Below, one piece after another: positions 44,797 to 52,760 of a DNA stretch of 64,000 nucleotides. Source of the stretch: Alloscardovia omnicolens DSM 21503 (lineage in GTDB: Bacteria; Actinomycetota; Actinomycetes; Actinomycetales; Bifidobacteriaceae); the NCBI RefSeq assembly GCF_000420505.1, contig NZ_ATVB01000005.1:1-64000 (forward strand), given 5' to 3'. The position numbers and the translations under genes were made by a program. Below the pieces are notes generated by a model. The model was given only the letters and a program-made list of their open reading frames with translations. It did not search any database and was not told where the DNA came from. Within the stretch, counting starts at the first letter, position 1. Each line of letters begins with the position of its first letter.

Positions 44797-47355
44797 TTAC
44801 AGATCCAGCTGGGCTGTTCGCCCATGATTATCGCGCACAATCAAGCGTCCCGTAGCATCTTCAGGCACTTCTACTACAGCCAAAGCTCGACCATAGTATG
44901 TTCCTGACTCACCGCTAACAAAAGACGCCTCGTTATACGGCGAAGCACAGCCAAAACCAAGCAATCGCACACCTTTACCCTCAACGCTGGCAGATAACTG
45001 CCCGCGTTCAAGAGGTTTGACTTCACCAGCATTATCCGTGTAATCTACATGAATAAATTTCACGCGCGAATTTTCGGATTCTGGCTCGCACGAAGCAGTC
45101 AAACGTGTTGTCTCTCCTGCTGAACGTAAAGCATAACGACCAATTTCCTTACCTGAAGCGTCATACGATACAGCTTCCACCACGCCAGGCTGCCACGTCG
45201 TATTAAATCGTGCAATGCAATCGCCGCACATCTTTTTGCGACCAACTTCCACACCATTAACCAGCAAAGCTACGGAAGCTGCACGTGCGTACACTTCCAC
45301 GCGAGCATCTTCACCTTCACATCCGTTCCAGCTCCACGAGGCAATAGCGTTACTCATTTTCCACGCGCTCGGCGAATGCTTATCATGCGTATGATTCACC
45401 GGAACCACCGCAATATATGGACCTTGATCTCCCGCAGACTCCAAAGCTACGCGCGTGTAATAAGCTTCGCCTAAGAAGTTTCCTATTAAATCAACACGCC
45501 CCGAACCTGCCGTCAACCATCCACACTTCTGCTCGCGTGGCGCATAATCGGCATATTCCCATCCGCCCACACCGGTTTCTCCGAGGTAATCCATCCCAGC
45601 CCACACAAAATCGCCAATAAGTCGAGGCTCTTTTTTGGCAAGCTCACGGAACTTATACGCATCGTTACAGAAAGTTTCCGATCCTAAAATCAAGCGATGC
45701 TCATACTTCTTCAAATCATGCCTATATCTATTAATACCGTAGTTATACCCAGCAATATCCATAGCAGCAAAAGCATCGCGCGTCACCCAATCGCACGGCG
45801 GAAGTGAAGCACCAATTTTCATAAAATCAGCGCCCATAATACCTGCTAAGTTATTAAAGAATTCACTACCGCTCGCCTTATGCTTCACGGCTTCACCCTC
45901 GCCCGCAGCCTTACGGCGTGCAGCTTCTTCAGCTTCTTTCGCGGCTTTCTCATCAGAGTACTGCCCAAAGCCAATCTTGTTGAGGAAGTTGAAGAAAATA
46001 TTAATACCGCAGGTAACCGGACGAGTGTTATCAAGCGAGTGCAGGAACTCAGTCATCTGTGCAGTCAACTCAATACCGCGCTTTTGCGCAGTCTCAGCAA
46101 CTTCATTACCTGTGGAATACATAATCACGCTTGGGTGGTTCTTATCTTTCTCCACCATATCGCGCAGATCTTGCTGCCACCACTGATCAAAATAATCTAC
46201 ATAATCATGCTGAGTTTTGTGAATATACCAGTGATCAATGTATTCGTCCATCACGAGCACGCCTAGCTTATCGCAGGCATCAAGTAACGCTTTAGATATA
46301 GGGTTATGCGCTGAACGGATAGCGTTATATCCCGCCTCCTTCATAAGGCGCACACGACGCCCCTCAGCTTGCGCATACGTTGCCGCACCTAAAACTCCAT
46401 TATCGTGGTGAATGCACGCGCCTTGAATAATAACGCGCTTACCGTTGAGCAGGAAGCCTTCATCCCCCCATGAAATTGTGCGCACGCCAAAAGTTGTGGT
46501 GACCTGATCTTGAGAGCCGTTGTCACTGACATAATCCACGTGCATCTCATAGACATGCGGATTATCCAAGCTCCACAATTGCACGCCCTCTACATCGAAT
46601 TCAATGCTACCTTGCGCGATACTACTCTGCGCAGATGCATCTGTCTGAGCTTCAACTCGCAGTGAGTGCGTGACTACACTATTGTTGTCTTGTGCATTGT
46701 CGCTTTGAGTGCTATCCCCCATCTGGGGGATAGATATGGTAGCAGTGCCAGCAGCCGTAGCGTCCACCTGCACCCAGAGGCGCGCACGCTGACCGTCCAC
46801 AGAAACTGTGCGCACTGTTACGCCATTGTGCACAATATGTTCAGCAGATTCAGCCGTCCACAACTGCACAGGACGGTAAATACCTGCTCCGGAATACCAA
46901 CGTGAGTTAGGTTGATCTACATTGCGAGCAATAACGCGCAGCTCGTTCAAAGACTCATTCAAAGACTCATTCAAAGACTCGTTCAAAGGCTCCCCTGCAC
47001 CAGGCCTGCGCTTAACATGCGAAGAAATATCCACATAAAAATTCGTGTATCCGTATGGTCTAAACGCGAGTTTTTCGCCATTCAACCAGACTTCTGCATT
47101 ATGGTAAACACCTTCGAATTCAAGCCATTGCACGGCTGGCGCATCCTCAGATACTGCAAAATGCTTCACGTACTCATAGTCCGCACCCTCAAACCAACTA
47201 CCGTTCGTTCCTGAGGACGCAAGCTGCGAGCGCTTTTCATGCAACATAGCATCGTGAGGAATGCTTACCGCAGTAAAATCTGCGTCGTCTGGGTATCCCA
47301 TTTCGGCATTAAAACGGCGATATGACCAGCCCTCGTTAAAAGTTGTTGCGCGCAC
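44797..47355 (-). CDS. Beta-galactosidase, GH2
   Basis: 852 residues, no signal. Typical GH2 domain order: jelly-roll sugar-binding, Ig-like, TIM barrel, C-terminal beta domains. Acid/base Glu in IMYSTGNEVAET (near 415) and nucleophile in LILGSETF (near 558), plus RSAHNPISKALLDACDKLG and WAGMDYLGETGVGGWEY. GTG 47355 follows GGAG. Near residue 125 there is a four-fold LNES repeat coded by a 12-bp tandem repeat, an insertion not usual in the family. Galactosidase rather than glucuronidase is favoured by overall resemblance but the substrate is not proven. Confidence 0.88.
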   Translation of the reverse strand: MRATTFNEGWSYRRFNAEMGYPDDADFTAVSIPHDAMLHEKRSQLASSGTNGSWFEGADYEYVKHFAVSEDAPAVQWLEFEGVYHNAEVWLNGEKLAFRPYGYTNFYVDISSHVKRRPGAGEPLNESLNESLNESLNELRVIARNVDQPNSRWYSGAGIYRPVQLWTAESAEHIVHNGVTVRTVSVDGQRARLWVQVDATAAGTATISIPQMGDSTQSDNAQDNNSVVTHSLRVEAQTDASAQSSIAQGSIEFDVEGVQLWSLDNPHVYEMHVDYVSDNGSQDQVTTTFGVRTISWGDEGFLLNGKRVIIQGACIHHDNGVLGAATYAQAEGRRVRLMKEAGYNAIRSAHNPISKALLDACDKLGVLVMDEYIDHWYIHKTQHDYVDYFDQWWQQDLRDMVEKDKNHPSVIMYSTGNEVAETAQKRGIELTAQMTEFLHSLDNTRPVTCGINIFFNFLNKIGFGQYSDEKAAKEAEEAARRKAAGEGEAVKHKASGSEFFNNLAGIMGADFMKIGASLPPCDWVTRDAFAAMDIAGYNYGINRYRHDLKKYEHRLILGSETFCNDAYKFRELAKKEPRLIGDFVWAGMDYLGETGVGGWEYADYAPREQKCGWLTAGSGRVDLIGNFLGEAYYTRVALESAGDQGPYIAVVPVNHTHDKHSPSAWKMSNAIASWSWNGCEGEDARVEVYARAASVALLVNGVEVGRKKMCGDCIARFNTTWQPGVVEAVSYDASGKEIGRYALRSAGETTRLTASCEPESENSRVKFIHVDYTDNAGEVKPLERGQLSASVEGKGVRLLGFGCASPYNEASFVSGESGTYYGRALAVVEVPEDATGRLIVRDNHGRTAQLDL
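46945..46992 (-). repeat. 12-bp tandem repeat, four copies, in the GH2 gene
   Basis: GTTCAAAGACTC, ATTCAAAGACTC twice, GTTCAAAGGCTC: four units in frame, coding repeated Leu-Asn-Glu-Ser. Copy-number change would keep the frame. Confidence 0.95.
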
Positions 47356-47365
47356 GGCACACTCC

Positions 47366-47399
47366 GTTCAAAGAGATTCAAAGAGATTCAAAGAGATTT
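47366..47399 (-). repeat. 10-bp tandem repeat just upstream of the GH2 start
   Basis: TTCAAAGAGA repeated three times with period 10, ending about 12 bases before the GTG start. It shares the TTCAAAGA core with the 12-bp repeats inside the same gene. Copy-number change here would alter leader length. Confidence 0.9.
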
Positions 47400-47408
47400 A
47401 CTCAGGTG

Positions 47409-47440
47409 TGGCGAGTCTGACTATTCAACCAGACTCGCCA
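47409..47440. terminator. Hairpin between small membrane protein gene and GH2
   Basis: TGGCGAGTCTG (47409-47419) pairs with CAGACTCGCCA (47430-47440). It lies after the operon ending at 47476 and before the GH2 promoter region. Confidence 0.75.
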
Positions 47441-47475
47441 TCTGATTTTTACATATGATTTCTTCTATATGGTTT

Positions 47476-47928
47476 CTATTCCTGATTCTTGCTCACTCGC
47501 ATAAACGAGCTAATAATGACCAGAACTGCGGCTGCAAACATAGCAGCAATACCATATAAGGCACTGTTCATATCGGCAATGCTTTGAGCATTACGGTTAA
47601 AGGTCATAACCGAAGAGAACAGGTTAATGCGATCGGCAAAGAACACTGTGGCTCCCCATACGATAAGAACTGCTTCTACAACGTATGCGAGGTCTAACAG
47701 CACGCCTAAAGCTGTGCCGTTAGATGCACGTAGCTGTCCGAGCACCAAGATAATAAGTTGCACAGCCAGCGCAATAACTCCACCCACAACGGTTACCATG
47801 TTCAGTGGCAAGTTTCCAAAAGTAACTGTGCCTTGATTAATGAAGTAGAAGACCAATGCCACTACCTCAACGATAAAGGCAAGCACTCCCACATAAAAAC
47901 CGAGAGATAAATTCTTCAGAGCCTTCAT
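47476..47928 (-). CDS. Small four-helix membrane protein, unknown
   Basis: 150 residues from ATG 47928, one base after the GH3 stop, with AAGGG upstream; the longer open frame overlaps GH3. Four hydrophobic segments (about 12-32, 45-67, 80-100, 122-142) and little else. I do not recognise it. Its coupling to a membrane-anchored GH3 suggests that it helps anchor, export or organise that enzyme at the cell surface. No catalytic motif is visible. Confidence 0.7.
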   Translation of the reverse strand: MKALKNLSLGFYVGVLAFIVEVVALVFYFINQGTVTFGNLPLNMVTVVGGVIALAVQLIILVLGQLRASNGTALGVLLDLAYVVEAVLIVWGATVFFADRINLFSSVMTFNRNAQSIADMNSALYGIAAMFAAAVLVIISSFMRVSKNQE

Positions 47929-47929
47929 C

Positions 47930-50900
47930 TTAGTTTCCCTTCTGTGCATTCTGTGTGTTCTGTACATTCTGTGCGATATGAGTTTCACGTGTCCGAGTTA
48001 CCGCAAACTTGCGACGGCTCAGCATGTACATCACGACTGCTGCTGCGGTCAGCACACCAGAGACGATACTGGTTGCTAACAACACATTGTCGTACCATGT
48101 GTTCACTCGCTTCAGGCGTGATGTGGTATTTAACCCGTCCATAGCGTTGGAGTTCGCAATAGCGTAGTACTGCCAAATCATGTTGCGCTTTAATGCAGCA
48201 GACATTACAGAATCCTTTGCCACATCTTTGTCGTTCCAATATGACCAAATTTTCTTGACGGCTGCAATGGAATCATCGCCTGTAGATGTTGTCATCGTTA
48301 CACCGTTAATTGCAGATTGACGCAGGTTCTTGTATTCACTATCCATAATGAAGTCCTGAGATACCAGTCCCTTGAATCCCCACTCGTTACGCAAGATATT
48401 CATCATCAAACCGGTGTGAGCATTAGTAGTGCGTACACCAATACGGTTGTAGCCAGTCATCATACCCAGGATGTCTCCATCTTCCACGCCCTTCTGAGAA
48501 GCGCGCAACTCGCCTTCACGAGCTTTCTGCTCCGTCATAAACACAGCAATACCAATACGGTTAATTTCTGTATCGTTAAAGGCATAGTGCTTGCCAGCCA
48601 AAATAACACCGTAGGCGCGGCTTGGCTTTACTGTAGCAGTTACCATTTGTGCAGTGAGAATTGGATCTTCGGAATAGTATTCATGGTTTCGAGCATTGTA
48701 TGCATTACGATGCAAATCAGTGCCCAAGCCCCACAAAATTGTGGTATTAGCCCAAATTGAGTAGTTACCTAGGAGCTTACCCCACTCAGCTGCCAACTGC
48801 TTGCTGAAGGTTTGACCAATAATCGATTCATTAGCCATAATACCCATGGAGTAATTTGCATTCTTATCGTTGGCATCAATAGCATAAGGATCTCCAGTGG
48901 ACTTATCCTCATTGGCATATTGTCCCAGAGTGTAGGATGCGAAACCGTTAGGACCATCATTCTGCACAGCCTCTGGAGAGCTAATAGATACCACTGGCTT
49001 AGTTGATGTTCCGCCAAAAGCTGTACGAATCATGGCTTCAGATAAGGTCATCTGATTCATGAGCTTCTGGAAGTCCTTATCTTCTGGACTCTTCACACCC
49101 TTAAACTGAGCCAAAGTGAGATTGCCCGATGCACCCCATGTAGTGGCCTTCTCCTTGGTGTTTGCATTAATCTGATACGTATCATTAGTCAGACCGCCCT
49201 TAAGCATGTCTTCGGTAGCAGTCAGATCCTTGTACACCTTTGGCCAGGTGCCCTTCCAGTCAGAGCGAGACAAATAGGTGACTGTATCTGGTATCCACTT
49301 GTTCAAATCAGCATCTTCGAGCTGATTTTCTACCTTCGTACCACTCTTGGTGGTAGCGAAAGTGGTGGTGTCGAGCTTATCCAAAGTCCACGTTGCTGTT
49401 TCATTTGCATTATTATTCAGCACATTATTAACAGCAGCATGTGCATCATTTCCTACAGAGAAGCGGTAATCTCCTGCGTCAAGAATGTATGTACCCTTTG
49501 TTCCTTTAGCGTTCTTAGCCGTTGAATCCCAGCTAGCCATATATTGTGCGTCAGCAGTAATCGTCACAGTTTGAGAAGCACCTGGAGCAAGTTCGTCGGT
49601 CTTTTCAAAATCAAGTAATTGTACTGCCGGCTTTTCTACACCGTGTTCCTTATCGTAATCAGTGTATGGAGCTGATACATACAGTTGAGCTACATCTTTA
49701 CCAGCACGTGTACCAGTATTAGTCACAGTTACCTGAGCGGTTACGGTTTTCTTCTCTAAATCTACCGAAACAGAATCAAGTTTTTGACTAAAGCTGGTAT
49801 AGCTCAAACCATAACCGAATGGGTACGTAACCTCAGCATTGTAATCCCACGAATCACCAACAGTTGCACCCGCAGAAGAATTTGCATTACCCTCACCTGC
49901 TACAGCATCTGCATAACGGGTTTCGTAATACTTATAGCCCGTATAAATACCTTCTGCCTGTACCAGCTCGGAATTAATCATATGCTTAGCATCAGCATTC
50001 TTCCACTGGTAATCCCCGTAGTTTACTGCTGCTGGAGAGCTTTGATTATTACTTACCCACGTATCAGCTAAATGAGCCGATGGATTTGCTGCACCGGAAA
50101 GCAAATCAGCAATACCGTAGAAACCATAAGCTCCTGGCAAACCAATCTGCATAATGGCATCAACGCCATCATTATCTTTTACTTCCTGCAGCTGCATAGT
50201 ATTAGCGGAGTTTACGAGAACAATAACCTTACCGCCACTAGCTTTCTTTGCAGAAACTGCAGCATCAATCAGCGCACGTTCGTTATCGTTCAAACCGAGA
50301 GGATCAGTCTGATTCAGCTTATCTTTCTCGTTCACACCTGCTCCACCCGGCGTATAGTTACGGTTCTCACCAGACGCACGAGCAACCGTCACAATCATAA
50401 CGTTGTTATCGTTGAGCGAATCTTTCCACGAAGGATTAGCCTTCTCTAGAGCCTGCTGAGACGGTTCTTTATTACTAAAGGTATCTCCAATCATCGGAGC
50501 AGTAATACGTGTCACCTGAGAAACATGACCGAAGTTATTAATCTCTGTGCTGAACTGATTCTTCATACCGGTATACAGTTTTTCCGCAGTTTCATTAATC
50601 TTAAAGCCCTTAGCTTTCAAAGCCTGCACGAAATCAACGGTATCCGCATCCGTTCCCTGATTCATAGACAGAGACGAACCCATATCGCCGCCCTGTACTG
50701 GATAGTAGCTGGAGAAGCCCAGAAGTGATACTTTCTGCGTTTCTGCTTGAGATAGAGGAAGAGCACCGTTGTTCTTCATAAGCACGGAACCCTCTTCACT
50801 CATACGTTCGCCAAGATCTTGAGCTGCCTGAACAAGCTGCTTTGTGCTCGTATAATCCGACTTATAGGTGTATGTTTTATCTGCATCTACCTTGGAATCC

Positions 50901-51052
50901 GACACCCATTCTGTGCTATGCGTGCCGAGGAACTTATTAATATCGGTTTTGAATCCATTAATTGCACTCGTAGCAGTAAGAGATAATGCAAGACCTGCAG
51001 CAAATACTGTGGTTGCACCTCTCCACACCCTCGTTGGTGTACCTTTCTTCAT
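47930..51052 (-). CDS. Membrane-anchored GH3 beta-glycosidase with permuted domains
   Basis: 1040 residues. An N-terminal signal or anchor (about 13-33) and a C-terminal membrane helix (about 992-1012) followed by a basic tail hold it at the surface. Domain order is unusual: the GH3 C-terminal-type domain comes first (EEGSVLMKNNGALPLS near 85, GGAGVNEKDKL, FGYGLSYTSF), then a fibronectin-III-like region (VTVTNTGTRAGKDVAQLYVS), and the GH3 TIM-barrel part last. The candidate nucleophile is Asp900 in GLVSQDFIMDSEY, where most GH3 have SDW. ATG 51052 follows AAGGAG. Beta-glucosidase or a related activity is likely. Confidence 0.85.
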   Translation of the reverse strand: MKKGTPTRVWRGATTVFAAGLALSLTATSAINGFKTDINKFLGTHSTEWVSDSKVDADKTYTYKSDYTSTKQLVQAAQDLGERMSEEGSVLMKNNGALPLSQAETQKVSLLGFSSYYPVQGGDMGSSLSMNQGTDADTVDFVQALKAKGFKINETAEKLYTGMKNQFSTEINNFGHVSQVTRITAPMIGDTFSNKEPSQQALEKANPSWKDSLNDNNVMIVTVARASGENRNYTPGGAGVNEKDKLNQTDPLGLNDNERALIDAAVSAKKASGGKVIVLVNSANTMQLQEVKDNDGVDAIMQIGLPGAYGFYGIADLLSGAANPSAHLADTWVSNNQSSPAAVNYGDYQWKNADAKHMINSELVQAEGIYTGYKYYETRYADAVAGEGNANSSAGATVGDSWDYNAEVTYPFGYGLSYTSFSQKLDSVSVDLEKKTVTAQVTVTNTGTRAGKDVAQLYVSAPYTDYDKEHGVEKPAVQLLDFEKTDELAPGASQTVTITADAQYMASWDSTAKNAKGTKGTYILDAGDYRFSVGNDAHAAVNNVLNNNANETATWTLDKLDTTTFATTKSGTKVENQLEDADLNKWIPDTVTYLSRSDWKGTWPKVYKDLTATEDMLKGGLTNDTYQINANTKEKATTWGASGNLTLAQFKGVKSPEDKDFQKLMNQMTLSEAMIRTAFGGTSTKPVVSISSPEAVQNDGPNGFASYTLGQYANEDKSTGDPYAIDANDKNANYSMGIMANESIIGQTFSKQLAAEWGKLLGNYSIWANTTILWGLGTDLHRNAYNARNHEYYSEDPILTAQMVTATVKPSRAYGVILAGKHYAFNDTEINRIGIAVFMTEQKAREGELRASQKGVEDGDILGMMTGYNRIGVRTTNAHTGLMMNILRNEWGFKGLVSQDFIMDSEYKNLRQSAINGVTMTTSTGDDSIAAVKKIWSYWNDKDVAKDSVMSAALKRNMIWQYYAIANSNAMDGLNTTSRLKRVNTWYDNVLLATSIVSGVLTAAAVVMYMLSRRKFAVTRTRETHIAQNVQNTQNAQKGN

Positions 51053-51095
51053 TGAATTTCTCCTTCTTGAGGAAACCTTAGACCAACCTAAGATT

Positions 51096-52760
51096 TCAAA
51101 CCTTTTTCTTAGATACGCGAGCCGCGAGCTTAGCTTGATACGCTGCTTCTTCTTCCTCGAAGTTCAGCCCCTTCTTAGCGCATTTTGCACGTAAGTCGAC
51201 AAGACGAGCTTGTTCAGCTTCTCGCTCAGCTTCTTCCTGTTCGAGACGTAAACGTTCTTCCGGCTCTATCCATTCGCCGCCTGCTGCCAAAACTGCAGCT
51301 TTTTGATGTTCGACGATAATGGCATGATCTTCTTCCATATGCTTTTCTACGTTAAGGAAGAGCATCAGAATAATGATGATGGAATAGCAGATCAGTTCCG
51401 AACAGATATAGCATCCGGCAAGCACGGTCTGTACCATACCGTTTTGCGCAGTAGCCAGCGGATTATATCCTGCTGCAGACAATAAAGCGTTGATTAAACC
51501 GTTTCCTAGACCGGTCATGCCCACCATGATGGCGCCGTACACGCTCATAGTAAAGCCATCTGAGCGGAAACCGTTTTTTGCTTCTAAATGATCGAGAACG
51601 TCGGAAAGCAAAGCCAAAGTCACATACATTGCAGGAATAGATCCCACGCCTTTGAGAACAACACCAATAACCACAATCGGTAGACTATGCACATTAAGAA
51701 GGCTGACTGCACCGCCCAGCACAGCTAAAACCATACCGCCAGCAACAGCATTGCGCTTGCCCAATTTATGAGCAATTGGCCATGCCAGCAACATGCCGAT
51801 AGCTGTTGGAATACCGCCAATTAAGCCCAGAGTAGACATGGCTGCTCCTGCTGCAGCTTCCGTGTTCACGCCATCAAACATCCAGCGCGTGTAATAGCTC
51901 ATAGAACCGTTTTTCACCATGCCGGAAAGCTGGAAGAGGAGGAAATACAAAATAATAATCCACCAGTAACCGTTGCTCATGCACACCTTGGCCTGCTTAG
52001 CCATGGAGAGCTTTTCTTCGACGATATTGAGCTTCATATTTTCTTCGGTAATGCGCTCACGAGTGAAGTAGTATTCGAGCACAATACCTACAGCGGTGAG
52101 GATGCACAGCACAATCATGGCTACGCGCCAGTTGTTGTAGCTGGCAGCTGTATCAATGCGACCGGCTCCGCCATCGACGAAGAGGTAGCTTTGCAGCACA
52201 ATAGGCACAACAATGCTCGCAGCCACACCAATAGCAGCCACACCCGCAGCATTCGACATGGTTGCCAGAACTCCACGTTGATTCGAGTTACGCGTAGACA
52301 AAGCCACCATGGAGCTGTGTGCAGTGTAGAACAGTGGATAAGCCACAGCGTAATACATGTTATAGCTCACAGCTATCCATACCATCTGCACAGCAGGAGA
52401 GCTTCCTGTTGGAGTGAGGAATAGTAACGCAATAGCTACCACAACGAAAGGAGTGGATAAGAACATATAAGGACGAGCCTTACCCTGCTGAGTGCGCGTA
52501 TTATCAATCAAGCGTCCCACAACGAGGTTTCCAGCAATCACAAAAATAACCGATACCATCGGCAGCACGGTCGAGAAAATACCGAACTTAGAGCTATCTG
52601 TCCATCCCAAAACATCGGAATAATAACGGTTTAGATACGAACCAAAAATTGCGTTCGAGATAAACGCCATAAAAGGCCCCACGAAATAGCCTAAAAGCAT
52701 TTCTGGCGCTTTAACATTCGCCGATGTAATGCGCGTTTTTAATACGGGTGAGTTAAACAT
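51096..52760 (-). CDS. GPH-family glycoside-cation symporter (MFS)
   Basis: 554 residues, 12 membrane helices. GPH signatures: NRYYSDVLGWTDSSKFGIFS, GRLIDNTRTQQGKARPYM with the conserved cytoplasmic loop, and YVTLALLSDVLDHLEAKNGF. The C-terminal 60 residues form a charged coiled coil (EERLRLEQEEAEREAEQAR), unusual for the family. The start directly follows the GH78 stop with no gap (TAA then ATG). It should import the glycoside hydrolysed by the neighbouring GH78. Confidence 0.9.
   Translation of the reverse strand: MFNSPVLKTRITSANVKAPEMLLGYFVGPFMAFISNAIFGSYLNRYYSDVLGWTDSSKFGIFSTVLPMVSVIFVIAGNLVVGRLIDNTRTQQGKARPYMFLSTPFVVVAIALLFLTPTGSSPAVQMVWIAVSYNMYYAVAYPLFYTAHSSMVALSTRNSNQRGVLATMSNAAGVAAIGVAASIVVPIVLQSYLFVDGGAGRIDTAASYNNWRVAMIVLCILTAVGIVLEYYFTRERITEENMKLNIVEEKLSMAKQAKVCMSNGYWWIIILYFLLFQLSGMVKNGSMSYYTRWMFDGVNTEAAAGAAMSTLGLIGGIPTAIGMLLAWPIAHKLGKRNAVAGGMVLAVLGGAVSLLNVHSLPIVVIGVVLKGVGSIPAMYVTLALLSDVLDHLEAKNGFRSDGFTMSVYGAIMVGMTGLGNGLINALLSAAGYNPLATAQNGMVQTVLAGCYICSELICYSIIIILMLFLNVEKHMEEDHAIIVEHQKAAVLAAGGEWIEPEERLRLEQEEAEREAEQARLVDLRAKCAKKGLNFEEEEAAYQAKLAARVSKKKV

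Noticed and set aside
44605-44907. 100-codon plus-strand frame after E element copy 3
   Set aside because: It runs through the GH2 terminator hairpin and into the antisense of GH2; no support for translation.
46945-46992. CRISPR-like array
   Set aside because: Repeats are 12 bp, contiguous and in a coding frame, with no spacers and no cas genes in the window.
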